A DNA stretch of 64,000 nucleotides from Ascidia mentula (Eukaryota > Chordata > Ascidiacea > Phlebobranchia > Ascidiidae), in assembly GCA_947561715.1 (NCBI GenBank), contig OX387200.1:11410501-11474500 (forward strand). Direction: 5' to 3'. Below, in pieces: positions 28,501-43,500 of the stretch. Below the pieces are notes generated by a model. That model saw only the letters and a list, made by a program, of their open reading frames with translations, searched no databases and was not told where the DNA came from. The stretch's first letter is position 1; each line of letters starts with the position of its first letter. A program made the position numbers and the translations under genes.

Positions 28501-31500
28501 AGTTTCAATTTTGTGTGTACTGCTAAATGATCCACATGAATTTCTGTTTTGAAAATGGAAGGGGGTAGATTGTCAACTGTGACAGATGGAGTATGTGGCC
28601 AAGGAGATTTGTATTGCAAATTTGAAGATCGCATTTTCAATTGTTGTGTTTGCTCACTGTATACTAAATTTGATTGTAATAATCCTTGTTTGTGATATGA
28701 TATTGTAAATTTGGGAAGCCTAGGTTTAATATCCAACTTTGATGTCATTATGCCACTGCCAGAAAAATCAACAAATGCATCTGTGAGAATATCACTACTT
28801 TTTGGTAATTTTGTCACATAGATTTGGACATAATGAATTGTAGTTGAATGTATATGCTTCTTGGATAAACTGATTTCTGTTCCTGCTTTTCCCAAACTAG
28901 ACTCTTTAAACCCAATTTTTGTTTCTTGTTGATGTGTATAATTGTTCTGAAGAAACTCTGTTTCAGTTTCTTTGGTTATTACCCTTAGAACATTGTCAAT
29001 AGTGGGAATTGTATATGGTGTAAATGTGTCAAAGTGGTCACCAACAAGTCCACTTCCACCAGAAAACTCAATTGTGCTGTAAACAAAAGTTAATTCATGC
29101 AGTATTGTTTGTTTTCTCTTTGTCAGGTCAAAACTAAGACCCGTTCTTGGCTGGAAATGTTTCACTGAAAATGAATGATCTTCGCTTTTGATTGTAAGCA
29201 ATGTGAAATTTGTAATTTCAGTGGTCACAATGGATTTGGTCTGAAAATGATGCATATAAATATTGGATGTTGCAGAATATTTAGTTACTGTTATTTGTGT
29301 TGAGGCAAATTTTTTTTTAAATGCAGCCAATTGCAGTAGCTTTGTTGTATTATCACCAATTGATTTTTGGATCACATCGAATGCAATCTTAGTGTGGTAT
29401 GTGGTGGTAGTTTCTTCACCAACATTTGATAATAATGTAGTGTACACTTTGGTTATTGGGTCACTCTGTTTTGTTTTTATCATATATTTTGTAAATGTGT
29501 GAGACAGTAAAACAGTGGCATCACTACTAAATAAAGATTTATGAAGAAATGTTGAAAATTCTTCCAGTTTCAATTTTGTGTGTACTGCTAAATGATCCAC
29601 ATGAATATCTGTTTTGAAAATGGAAGGGGGTAGATTGTTAACTGTGACAGATGGAGTATGTGGCCAAGGAGATTTGTATTGCAAATTTAAAGATCGCATT
29701 TTCAATTGTTGTGTTTGCTCACTGTATACTAAATTTGATTGTAATAATCCTTGTTTGTGATATGATATTGTAAATTTGGGAAGCCTAGGTTTAATATCCA
29801 ACTTTGATGTCGTTATGCCACTGCCAGAAAAATCAACAAATGCATCTGTGAGAATATCACTACTTTTTGGTAACTTTGTCACATAGATTTGGACATAATG
29901 AATTGTAGTTGAATGTATATCCCTCTTGGATAAACTGATTTCTGTTCCTGCTTTTCCCAAACTAGACTCTTTAAACCCAATTTTTGTTTCTTGTTGATGT
30001 GTATAATTGTTCTGAAGAAACTCTGTTTCAGTTTCTTTGGTTATTACCCTTAGAACATTGTCAATAGTGGGAATTGTATATGGTGTAAATGTGTCAAAGT
30101 GGTCACCAACAAGTCCACTTCCACCAGAAAACTCAATTGTGCTGTAAACAAAAGTTAATTCATGCAGTATTGTTTGTTTTCTCTTTGTCAGGTCAAAACT
30201 AAGACCCGTTCTTGGCTGGAAATGTTTCACTGAAAATGAATGATCTTCGCTTTTGATTGTAAGCAATGTGAAATTTGTAATTTCAGTGGTCACAATGGAT
30301 TTGGTCTGAAAATGATGCATATAAATATTGGATGTTGCAGAATATTTAGTTACTGTAAGTTGTGTTGAGGCAAGTTTTTTTTTAAATGCAGCCAATTGCA
30401 GTAGCTTAGTTGTATTAGTACCAATTGATTTTTGGATCATATCGAATGCAATCTTAGTGTGGTATGTGGTGGTAGTTTCTTCACCAACATTTGATAATAA
30501 TGTAGTGTACACTTTGGTCATTGGGTCACTCTGTTTTGTTTTTATCATATATTTTGTAAATGTGTGAGACAGTAAAACAGTGGCATCACTACTAAATAAA
30601 GATTTATGAAGAAATGTTGAAAATTCTTCCAGTTTCAATTTTGTGTGTACTGCTAAATGATCCACATGAATTTCTGTTTTGAAAATGGAAGGGGGTAGAT
30701 TGTCAACTGTGACAGATGGAGTATGTGGCCAAGGAGATTTGTATTGCAAATTTGAAGATCGCATTTTCAATTGTTGTGTTTGCTCACTGTATACTAAATT
30801 TGATTGTAATAATCCTTGTTTGTGATATGATATTGTAAATTTGGGAAGCCTAGGTTTAATATCTAACTTTGATGTCATTATGCCACTGCCAGAAAAATCA
30901 ACAAATGCATCTGTGAGAATATCACTACTTTTTGGTAATTTTGTCACATAGATTTGGACATAATGAATTGTAGTTGAATGTATATGCTTCTTGGATAAAC
31001 TGATTTCTGTTCCTGCTTTTCCCAAACTAGACTCTTTAAACCCAATTTTTGTTTCTTGTTGATGTGTATAATTGTTCTGAAGAAACTCTGTTTCAGTTTC
31101 TTTGGTTATTACCCTTAGAACATTGTCAATAGTGGGAATTGTATATGGTGTAAATGTGTCAAAGTGGTCACCAACAAGTCCACTTCCACCAGAAAACTCA
31201 ATTGTGCTGTAAACAAAAGTTAATTCATGCAGTATTGTTTGTTTTCTCTTTGTCAGGTCAAAACTAAGACCCGTTCTTGGCTGGAAATGTTTCACTGAAA
31301 ATGAATGATCTTCGCTTTTGATTGTAAGCAATGTGAAATTTGTAATTTCAGTGGTCACAATGGATTTGGTCTGAAAATGATGCATATAAATATTGGATGT
31401 TGCAGAATATTTAGTTACTGTAATTTGTGTTGAGGCAAATTTTTTTTTAAATGCAGCCAATTGCAGTAGCTTTGTTGTATTATCACCAATTGATTTTTGG

Positions 31501-34500
31501 ATCACATCGAATGCAATCTTAGTGTGGTATGTGGTGGTAGTTTCTTCACCAACATTTGATAATAATGTAGTGTACACTTTGGTTATTGGGTCACTCTGTT
31601 TTGTTTTTATCATATATTTTGTAAATGTGTGAGACAGTAAAACGGTGGCATCACTACTAAATAAAGATTTATGAAGAAATGTTGAAAATTCTTCCATTTT
31701 TGATTTTGTGTGTACTGCTAAATGATCCACATGAATTTCTGTTTTGAAAATGGAAGGGGGTAGATTGTTAACTGTGACAGATGGAGTATGTGGCCAAGGA
31801 GATTTGTATTGCAAATTTAAAGATCGCATTTTCAATTGTTGTGTTTGCTCACTGTATACTAAATTTGATTGTAATAATCCTTGTTTGTGATATGATATTG
31901 TAAATTTGGGAAGCCTAGGTTTAATATCCAACTTTGATGTCGTTATGCCACTGCCAGAAAAATCAACAAATGCATCTGTGAGAATATCACTACTTTTTGG
32001 TAACTTTGTCACATAGATTTGGACATAATGAATTGTAGTTGAATGTATATCCCTCTTGGATAAACTGATTTCTGTTCCTGCTTTTCCCAAACTAGACTCT
32101 TTAAACCCAATTTTTGTTTCTTGTTGATGTGTATAATTGTTCTGAAGAAACTCTGTTTCAGTTTCTTTGGTTATTACCCTTAGAACATTTTCAATAGTGG
32201 GAATTGAATATGGTGTAAGTGTGTCAAAGTGGTCACCAACAAGTCCACTTCCACCAGAAAACTCAATTGTGCTGTAAACAAAAGTTAATTCATGCAGTAT
32301 TGTTTGTTTTCTCTTTGTCAGGTCAAAACTAAGACCCGTTCTTGGCTGGAAATGTTTCACTGAAAATGAATGATCTTTGCTTTTGATTGTAAGCAATGTG
32401 AAATTTGTCATTTCAGTGGTCACAATGGATTTGGTCTGAAAATGATGCATATAAATATTGGATGTTGCAGAATATTTAGTTACTGTAAGTTGTGTTGAGG
32501 CAAATTTTTTTTTAAATGCAGCCAATTGCAGTAGCTTTGTTGTATTAGTACCAATTGATTTTTGGATCATATCGAATGCAATCTTAGTGTGGTATGTGGT
32601 GGTAGTTTCTTCACCAACATTTGATAATAATGTAGTGTACACTTTGGTTATTGGGTCACTCTGTTTTGTTTTTATCATATATTTTGTAAATGTGTGAGAC
32701 AGTAAAACAGTGGCATCACTACTAAATAAAGATTTATGAAGAAATGTTGAAAATTCTTCCAGTTTCAATTTTGTGTGTACTGCTAAATGATCCACATGAA
32801 TTTCTGTTTTGAAAATGGAAGGGGGTAGATTGTTAACTGTGACAGATGGAGTATGTGGCCAAGGAGATTTGTATTGCAAATTTAAAGATCGCATTTTCAT
32901 TTCTTGTGTTTGCTCACTGTATACTAAATTTGATTGTAATAATCCTTGTTTGTGATATGATATTGTAAATTTGGGAAGCCTAGGTTTAATATCCAACTTT
33001 GATGTCGTTATGCCACTGCCAGAAAAATCAACAAATGCATCTGTGAGAATATCACTACTTTTTGGTAACTTTGTCACATAGATTTGGACATAATGAATTG
33101 TAGTTGAATGTATATCCCTCTTGGATAAACTGATTTCTGTTCCTGCTTTTCCCAAACTAGACTCTTTAAACCCAATTTTTGTTTCTTGTTGATGTGTATA
33201 ATTGTTCTGAAGAAACTCTGTTTCAGTTTCTTTGGTTATTACCCTTAGAACATTGTCAATAGTGGGAATTGTATATGGTGTAAATGTGTCAAAGTGGTCA
33301 CCAACAAGTCCACTTCCACCAGAAAACTCAATTGTGCTGTAAACAAAAGTTAATTCATGCAGTATTGTTTGTTTTCTCTTTGTCAGGTCAAAACTAAGAC
33401 CCGTTCTTGGCTGGAAATGTTTCACTGAAAATGAATGATCTTCGCTTTTGATTGTAAGCAATGTGAAATTTGTAATTTCAGTGGTCACAATGGATTTGGT
33501 CTGAAAATGATGCATATAAATATTGGATGTTGCAGAATATTTAGTTACTGTAAGTTGTGTTGAGGCAAATTTTTTTTTAAATGCAGCCAATTGCAGTAGC
33601 GTTGTTGTATTAGTACCAATTGATTTTTGGATCATATCGAATGCAATCTTAGTGTGGTATGTGGTGGTAGTTTCTTCACCAACATTTGATAATAATGTAG
33701 TGTACACTTTGGTCATTGGGTCACTCTGTTTTGTTTTTATCATATATTTTGTAAATGTGTGAGACAGTAAAACAGTGGCATCACTACTAAATAAAGATTT
33801 ATGAAGAAATGTTGAAAATTCTTCCAGTTTCAATTTTGTGTGTACTGCTAAATGATCCACATGAATTTCTGTTTTGAAAATGGAAGGGGGTAGATTGTCA
33901 ACTGTGACAGATGGAGTATGTGGCCAAGGAGATTTGTATTGCAAATTTGAAGATCGCATTTTCAATTGTTGTGTTTGCTCACTGTATACTAAATTTGATT
34001 GTAATAATCCTTGTTTGTGATATGATATTGTAAATTTGGGAAGCCTAGGTTTAATATCCAACTTTGATGTCATTATGCCACTGCCAGAAAAATCAACAAA
34101 TGCATCTGTGAGAATATCACTACTTTTTGGTAATTTTGTCACATAGATTTGGACATAATGAATTGTAGTTGAATGTATATGCTTCTTGGATAAACTGATT
34201 TCTGTTCCTGCTTTTCCCAAACTAGACTCTTTAAACCCAATTTTTGTTTCTTGTTGATGTGTATAATTGTTCTGAAGAAACTCTGTTTCAGTTTCTTTGG
34301 TTATTACCCTTAGAACATTGTCAATAGTGGGAATTGTATATGGTGTAAATGTGTCAAAGTGGTCACCAACAAGTCCACTTCCACCAGAAAACTCAATTGT
34401 GCTGTAAACAAAAGTTAATTCATGCAGTATTGTTTGTTTTCTCTTTGTCAGGTCAAAACTAAGACCCGTTCTTGGCTGGAAATGTTTCACTGAAAATGAA

Positions 34501-37500
34501 TGATCTTCGCTTTTGATTGTAAGCAATGTGAAATTTGTAATTTCAGTGGTCACAATGGATTTGGTCTGAAAATGATGCATATAAATATTGGATGTTGCAG
34601 AATATTTAGTTACTGTAATTTGTGTTGAGGCAAATTTTTTTTTAAATGCAGCCAATTGCAGTAGCTTTGTTGTATTATCACCAATTGATTTTTGGATCAC
34701 ATCGAATGCAATCTTAGTGTGGTATGTGGTGGTAGTTTCTTCACCAACATTTGATAATAATGTAGTGTACACTTTGGTTATTGGGTCACTCTGTTTTGTT
34801 TTTATCATATATTTTGTAAATGTGTGAGACAGTAAAACAGTGGCATCACTACTAAATGAAGATTTATGAAGAAATGTTGAAAATTCTTCCAGTTTCAATT
34901 TTGTGTGTACTGCTAAATGATCCACATGAATTTCTGTTTTGAAAATGGAAGGGGGTAGATTGTTAACTGTGACAGATGGAGTATGTGGCCAAGGAGATTT
35001 GTATTGCAAATTTAAAGATCGCATTTTCAATTGTTGTGTTTGCTCACTGTATACTAAATTTGATTGTAATAATCCTTGTTTGTGATATGATATTGTAAAT
35101 TTGGGAAGCCTAGGTTTAATATCCAACTTTGATGTCGTTATGCCACTGCCAGAAAAATCAACAAATGCATCTGTGAGAATATCACTACTTTTTGGTAACT
35201 TTGTCACATAGATTTGGACATAATGAATTGTAGTTGAATGTATATCCCTCTTGGATAAACTGATTTCTGTTCCTGCTTTTCCCAAACTAGACTCTTTAAA
35301 CCCAATTTTTGTTTCTTGTTGATGTGTATAATTGTTCTGAAGAAACTCTGTTTCAGTTTCTTTGGTTATTACCCTTAGAACATTGTCAATAGTGGGAATT
35401 GTATATGGTGTAAATGTGTCAAAGTGGTCACCAACAAGTCCACTTCCACCAGAAAACTCAATTGTGCTGTAAACAAAAGTTAATTCATGCAGTATTGTTT
35501 GTTTTCTCTTTGTCAGGTCAAAACTAAGACCCGTTCTTGGCTGGAAATGTTTCACTGAAAATGAATGATCTTCGCTTTTGATTGTAAGCAATGTGAAATT
35601 TGTAATTTCAGTGGTCACAATGGATTTGGTCTGAAAATGATGCATATAAATATTGGATGTTGCAGAATATTTAGTTACTGTAATTTGTGTTGAGGCAAAT
35701 TTTTTTTTAAATGCAGCCAATTGCAGTAGCTTTGTTGTATTATCACCAATTGATTTTTGGATCACATCGAATGCAATCTTAGTGTGGTATGTGGTGGTAG
35801 TTTCTTCACCAACATTTGATAATAATGTAGTGTACACTTTGGTTATTGGGTCACTCTGTTTTGTTTTTATCATATATTTTGTAAATGTGTGAGACAGTAA
35901 AACAGTGGCATCACTACTAAATGAAGATTTATGAAGAAATGTTGAAAATTCTTCCAGTTTCAATTTTGTGTGTACTGCTAAATGATCCACATGAATTTCT
36001 GTTTTGAAAATGGAAGGGGGTAGATTGTTAACTGTGACAGATGGAGTATGTGGCCAAGGAGATTTGTATTGCAAATTTAAAGATCGCATTTTCAATTGTT
36101 GTGTTTGCTCACTGTATACTAAATTTGATTGTAATAATCCTTGTTTGTGATATGATATTGTAAATTTGGGAAGCCTAGGTTTAATATCCAACTTTGATGT
36201 CGTTATGCCACTGCCAGAAAAATCAACAAATGCATCTGTGAGAATATCACTACTTTTTGGTAACTTTGTCACATAGATTTGGACATAATGAATTGTAGTT
36301 GAATGTATATCCCTCTTGGATAAACTGATTTCTGTTCCTGCTTTTCCCAAACTAGACTCTTTAAACCCAATTTTTGTTTCTTGTTGATGTGTATAATTGT
36401 TCTGAAGAAACTCTGTTTCAGTTTCTTTGGTTATTACCCTTAGAACATTTTCAATAGTGGGAATTGAATATGGTGTAAGTGTGTCAAAGTGGTCACCAAC
36501 AAGTCCACTTCCACCAGAAAACTCAATTGTGCTGTAAACAAAAGTTAATTCATGCAGTATTGTTTGTTTTCTCTTTGTCAGGTCAAAACTAAGACCCGTT
36601 CTTGGCTGGAAATGTTTCACTGAAAATGAATGATCTTTGCTTTTGATTGTAAGCAATGTGAAATTTGTCATTTCAGTGGTCACAATGGATTTGGTCTGAA
36701 AATGATGCATATAAATATTGGATGTTGCAGAATATTTAGTTACTGTAAGTTGTGTTGAGGCAAATTTTTTTTTAAATGCCGCCAATTGCAGTAGCTTTGT
36801 TGTATTAGTACCAATTGATTTTTGGATCATATCGAATGCAATCTTAGTGTGGTATGTGGTGGTAGTTTCTTCACCAACATTTGATAATAATGTAGTGTAC
36901 ACTTTGGTTATTGGGTCACTCTGTTTTGTTTTTATCATATATTTTGTAAATGTGTGAGACAGTAAAACAGTGGCATCACTACTAAATGAAGATTTATGAA
37001 GAAATGTTGAAAATTCTTCCAGTTTCAATTTTGTGTGTACTGCTAAATGATCCACATGAATTTCTGTTTTGAAAATGGAAGGGGGTAGATTGTTAACTGT
37101 GACAGATGGAGTATGTGGCCAAGGAGATTTGTATTGCAAATTTGAAGATCGCATTTTCAATTGTTGTGTTTGCTCACTGTATACTAAATTTGATTGTAAT
37201 AATCCTTGTTTGTGATATGATATTGTAAATTTGGGAAGCCTAGGTTTAATATCCAACTTTGATGTCGTTATGCCACTGCCAGAAAAATCAACAAATGCAT
37301 CTGTGAGAATATCACTACTTTTTGGTAACTTTGTCACATAGATTTGGACATAATGAATTGTAGTTGAATGTATATCCCTCTTGGATAAACTGATTTCTGT
37401 TCCTGCTTTTCCCAAACTAGACTCTTTAAACCCAACTTTTGTTTCTTGTTGATGTGTATAATTGTTCTGAAGAAACTCTGTTTCAGTTTCTTTGGTTATT

Positions 37501-40500
37501 ACCCTTAGAACATTGTCAATAGTGGGAATTGTATATGGTGTAAGTGTGTCAAAGTGGTCACCAACAAGTCCACTTCCACCAGAAAACTCAATTGTGCTGT
37601 AAACAAAAGTTAATTCATGCAGTATTGTTTGTTTTCTCTTTGTCAGGTCAAAACTAAGACCCGTTCTTGGCTGGAAATGTTTCACTGAAAATGAATGATC
37701 TTCGCTTTTGATTGTAAGCAATGTGAAATTTGTAATTTCAGTGGTCACAATGGATTTGGTCTGAAAATGATGCATATAAATATTGGATGTTGCAGAATAT
37801 TTAGTTACTGTAAGTTGTGTTGAATCAAATTTTTTTTTAAATGCAGCCAATTGCAGTAGCGTTGTTGTATTAGTACCAATTGATTTTTGGATCATATCGA
37901 ATGCAATCTTAGTGTGGTATGTGGTGGTAGTTTCTACACCAACATTTGATAATAATGTAGTGTACACTTTGGTCATTGGGTCACTCTGTTTTGTTTTTAT
38001 CATATATTTTGTAAATGTGTGAGACAGTAAAACAGTGGCATCACTACTAAATAAAGATTTATGAAGAAATGTTGAAAACTCTTCCATTTTCAATTTTGTG
38101 TGTACTGCTAAATGATCCACATGAATTTCTGTTTTGAAAATGGAAAGGGGTAGATTGTTAATTGTGACAGATGGAGTATGTGGCCAAGGAGATTTGTATT
38201 GCAAATTCGAAGATCGCATTTTCAATTGTTGTGTTTGCTCACTGTATACTAAATTTGATTGTAATAATCCTTGTTTGTGATATGATATTGTAAATTTGGG
38301 AAGCCTAGGTTTAATATCCAACTTTGATATCGTAATGGCACTGCCAGAAAAATCAACAAATGCATCTGTGAGAATATCACTACTTTTTGGTAATTTTGTC
38401 ACATAGATTTGGACATAATGAATTGTAGTTGAATGTATATCCCTCTTGGATAAACTGATTTCTGTTCCTGCTTTTCCCAAACTTGACTCTTTAAACCCAA
38501 TTTTTGTTTCTTGTTGATGTGTATAATTGTTCTGAAGAAACTCTGTTTCAGTTTCTTTGGCTATTACCCTTAGAACATTGTCAATAGTGGGAATTGTATG
38601 TGGTGTAAATGTGTCTAAGTAGTCAGCAACAAGACCACTTCCACCAGAAAACTCAATTGTGCTGTACACAAAAGTTGATTCATGCAGTATTGTTTGTTTA
38701 CTCTTTGTCAGGTCAAAACTAAGACCCGTTCTTGGCTGGAAATGTTTCACTGAAAATGAATGATCTTCACTTTTGATTGTAAGCAATGTGAAATTTGTAA
38801 TTTCAGTGGTCACAGTGTATTTGATCTGAAAATGATGCATATAAATATTGGATGTTGCAGAATATTTAGTTACTGTAAGTTGTGTTGAGGCAATTTTTTT
38901 TTTTAATTCAGGCAATTGCAGTAGCTTTATTTTATTAGTACCAATTGATTTTTGGATCATATCGAATGCAATCTTAGTGTGGTATGTGATGGTTGTTTCT
39001 TCACCAACATTTGATAATAATGTAGTGTACACTTTGGCCATTGGGTCACTCTGTTTTGTTTTTATCATATATTTTGTAAACGTGTGAGACAGTAAAACAG
39101 TGGCATCACTACTAAATAAAGATTTATGAAGAAATGTTGAAAACTCTTCCATTTTTAATTTTGTGTGTACTGCTAAATGATCCACATGAATTTCTGTTTT
39201 GAAAATGGAAGGGGGTAGATTGTTAATTGCGACAGATGGAGTATGTGGCCAAGGAGATTTGTATTGCAAATATAAAGATCGCATTTTCAATTGTTGTGTT
39301 TGCTCACTGTATACTAAATTTGATTGTAATAATCCTTGTTTGTGATATGATATTGTGAATTTGGAAAGCCTAGGTTTAATATCCAACTTTGATGTTGTTA
39401 TGCCACTGCCAGAAAAATCAACAAATGCATCTGTGAGAATATCACTACTTTTTGGTAACTTTGTCATATAGATTTGGACATAATTAATTGTGGTTGAATG
39501 TATATCTCTCTTGGATAAACTGATTTCTGTTCCTGCTTTTCCCAAACTAGACTCTTTAAACCCAATTTTTGTTTCTTGTTCATGTGTATAATTGTTCTGA
39601 AGAAACTCTGTTTCAGTTTCTTTGGTTATTACCCTTAGAACATTGTCAATAGTGGGAATTGTATATGGTATCAATGTGTCAAAGTGGTCACCAACAAGTC
39701 CACTTCCACCAGAAAACTCAATTGTGCTGTACACAAAAGTTGATTCATGCAGTATTGTTTGTTTTCTCTTTGTCAGGTCAAAACTAAGACCCGTTCTTGG
39801 CTGGAAATGTTTCACTGAAAATGAATGATCTTCCCTTTTGATTGTAAGCAATGTGAAATTTGTAATTTCAGTGGTCACAATGGATTTGGTCTGGAAATGA
39901 TGCATATGAATATTGGATGTTGCAGAATATTTAGTTACTGTTAGTTGTGTTGAGGCAAATTTTTTTTTAAATGCAGCCAATTGCAGTAGCTTTGTTGTAT
40001 TATCACCAATTGATTTTTGGATCATATCGAATGCAATCTTAGTGTGGTATGTGGTGGTAGTTTCTTCACCAATATTTGATAATAATGTAGTGTACACTTT
40101 GGCCATTGGGTCACTCTGTTTTGTTTTTATCATATATTTTGTAAATGTGTGAGACAGTAAAACAGTGGTATCACTACTAAATAAAGATTTGTGAAGAAAT
40201 GTTGAAAACTCTTCCAGTTTCAATTTTGTGTGTACTGCTAAATGATCCACATGAATTTCTGTTTTGAAAATGGAAGGGAGTAGATTGTTAATTGTGACAG
40301 ATGGAGTATGTGGCCAAGGAGATTTGTATTGCAAATTTAAAGATCGCATTTTCAATTGTTGTGTTTGCTCACTATATACCAAATTTGATTGTAATAATCC
40401 TTGTTTGTGATATGATATTGTAAATTTGGGAAGCCTAGGTTTAATATCCAACTTTGATATCGTTATGGCACTGCCAGAAACATCAACAAATGCATCTGTG

Positions 40501-43500
40501 AGAATATCACTAATTTTTGGTAACTTTGTCACATAGATTTGGACATAATGAATTGTGGTTGAATGTATATGCCTCTTGGATAAACTGATTTCTGTTCCTG
40601 TTTTTCCCAAACTAGGCTCTTTAAACCCAATTTTAGTTTCTTGTTCATGTGTATAATTGTTCTGAAGAAATTCTGTTTCAGTTTCTTTGGTTATTACCTT
40701 TAGAACATTGTCAATAGTGGGAATTGAATATGGTGTAAATTTGTCAAAGTGGTCACCAACAAGTCCACTTCCACCAGAAAACTCAATTGTGCTGTACACA
40801 AAAGTTGATTCATGCAGTATTGTTTGTTTTCTTTTTGTCAGGTGAAAACTAAGGCCTGTTCTTGGCTGAAAATGTTTGTCTGAAAATGTATGTTCTTCAC
40901 TTATGATTGTAAGTAATGTAATATTTGTTAGTTTTCTAGTAACGATGGATTTTGTTTTGAAATGATATTTATAAATATCTGAATTTCTTTCAGATTGTAG
41001 CATTGTAACTTGTGTTGTGGCAAATGTCTTGTCAAATGAAGCCAATTGCAGTAGCTTTGTTGTATTATTACCAATTGATTTTTGGATCATATCGAATACA
41101 ATCTTTGTGTGGTTTGTGGTGGTAGTTTCTTCACCAACATTTGATAATAATGTAGTGTGCACTTTGGTCATTGGGTCACTCAGTTTTGTTTTTAACATAT
41201 ATTTTGTAAATGTGTGAGACAGTAAAAAAGTGGCATCACTGCTAAAAAAAGATTTATTGATAATTGTTGAAAACTCCTCCATTTTCAAGTTTGTGTATTT
41301 TGTTAAATGATCCACATGAATTTCGGTTTTTAGAATGGAAGGGAGCACATTGTTAATTGTGGTTGTGGTACCACTAGCAGTGACATTGACAGCATTACAT
41401 GCAGTTGTAGCAGCAACTTTTTGTATATTATTCTTGTAGCTTTGGGCATATTGAATTATTGTAAAAAATGTATTCTTCTTCGTTAAACTATTCGGTGTAC
41501 CTGGTTTTACCCAAATAGATATTTCAAACCCAATTGATTTATGTGCATAATTGGTTCGATGAAATCCTGTTTTTGTTGCTTTCCTTATTACCTTTGTAAC
41601 ATTATCAACATTCTTATTTGTGGTTGAAAGTAGTACAATACTTTTCTGAGGTGGTAATGTAATTTTCCTTTTATGTGCACTGATACCTGTAGCCATTTTC
41701 TCACGACCAAAAATGCCAACACTAATATTACCTGTGACACTATCAGTTGTGAATGATATTGTTTCTCTTTTTTGAAAATGAATTGAACCAGTGTACGAAA
41801 AAAATTGTTTTTTGGTAACGGTGCTTTTTTCAAAACAATTAGTGTAAAAAAAAATTGAATTTGTTTGATTTTGTGACTTAGCACTAGTCTTTTCATGCAT
41901 AGATCGTTCGGAGAAATTGCCTTCAAATATTAAATTTCTACAATGCATGTACCTACTTAGTGTATGCAAATCTAAAGTGCCAGGACAAGTTGATGTGCTT
42001 TTGATTTTACAGTCTGATTTTGTTCTTTGAATAAATTTACTTGTTGTTAAAATAGACATGTGTTTAATTGAAACAATATCAGTATGTCCAAACCATATGT
42101 CACTTATGATAGCTGCCCATGTCTGCCCCACTATATTGGGTGTATATGAAAATTCTTCCACTTGCTGATAGGAAGTGAAAGTTATGGTCAAGTTTTTAAC
42201 AAGCAACTGCATTGCTGAAACTTGAGTAGATGTATAGAATTCCAAAGGTATAGGTGACTGGGTCCAATGGTAGAAGGTAACTGGAGCCTTTGTAGTTGGT
42301 GCTGGTAAACCTAAATTCATCAATTGAACAGGTTTGTGTATAAAATTGTTAAGCCACATTTTGCACTACTGGTTAGAATATTTCTTTTCTTTACAGCATA
42401 ATATGTGACTATTAGACTGCTAAATGAGAACTATGTTATGGAACTAAAATTTTATATACAACAGGAAGGGCTAGTATGTCACTTGAGCAAACTAGGCAGC
42501 CTACTTTAAATAAAAACGTTTTTGTGTCTTGCATTTTAATTTTTTTTCTTTTTCGTTTAAATTATTTTAAAATTAATTGCAGTAAAAATTGAGGCAAATA
42601 ATTCAATTTCTTTCTTTGTTAATGAGACTATGATACGTCAGAATTGTGTCTAGGGGTTTTGTGATATTTCATTCAAAATGTCAATTCACAACCTGCCAGC
42701 TGTAGTAATCGAATAAAATAGCGTCTTTAGCACAGTAATGGTAGATATAAAGAGTGAAAGCATAGCTGTGTTAGCACTTGGTAACAATTGATACGAATAA
42801 TTTTCAATTAAGTATTGCTCATTCTGGCTAAAATGTGTAATATTGGCAGTACCAAAAACGACCTTGCAGGACTAAAAAATCGAAAGGCACAGAAAAAAGA
42901 AAGGAAAAGCTAAACAAACCTCAGCTACACTTAAAATTTTTAATAGTGATGATCAGGACTGTTAACATAAAGATTTTAATAGTTAGTACCCTTGAGAAGA
43001 ATAAGTATGGAGAAACAACAGCATTTTGCAACAGAATTAACAATAGAAAATGTAGTTAAGCAGCAAAAGATGACAAGAAAAACAGCACCACTTGCCCTAA
43101 GAATGCTTATGCCTTGCATGAATTCAGTGACCCATGTAATTGGCCAAAAGATTTAGACATGTGTGAAAAACACTACTTGAAGAAGGCATAAAGCAGATTC
43201 AATCACATGATTTCCTAGAGACAAAAACAATCAAAATATTTTATACTGTGCATTACAACAGGAGGCTTCCGGATGAGGGGTAGGTTTGTCATGAGTGGGT
43301 GGTGTATTTTCTGGCAAACAATGCTGTTTTCTGCTTTTGTTGCAAATTGTTCGGCAATCTTTTTTGCAAGACAGTGGTTCTAAAGCCCGGAAAAAACACT
43401 GGAGCAACACTTTATTCCTCATCAGAAAAGTTGCAAACATCTACAAAACTTTGTTGGGAGTTTGAACTAAGGTTGTTAAAGGGTAAAACAATTGATATTG

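Noticed and set aside
14228..40852. CRISPR-like or satellite array
   Set aside because: The period is an exact multiple of three with an open reading frame throughout and no spacer structure, so it is a protein-coding repeat.
14350..41217. About 25 plus-strand frames of 79 codons, spaced 1,065 bp
   Set aside because: They are antisense shadows of the near-identical repeat units; their similarity follows from the array and they have no gene context.
42311..42359. ATG at 42359 as the start of the giant protein
   Set aside because: It lacks a signal peptide although the downstream domains are extracellular, and a phase-1 acceptor at 42310 fits the upstream Ig exon better. It cannot be wholly excluded without RNA.
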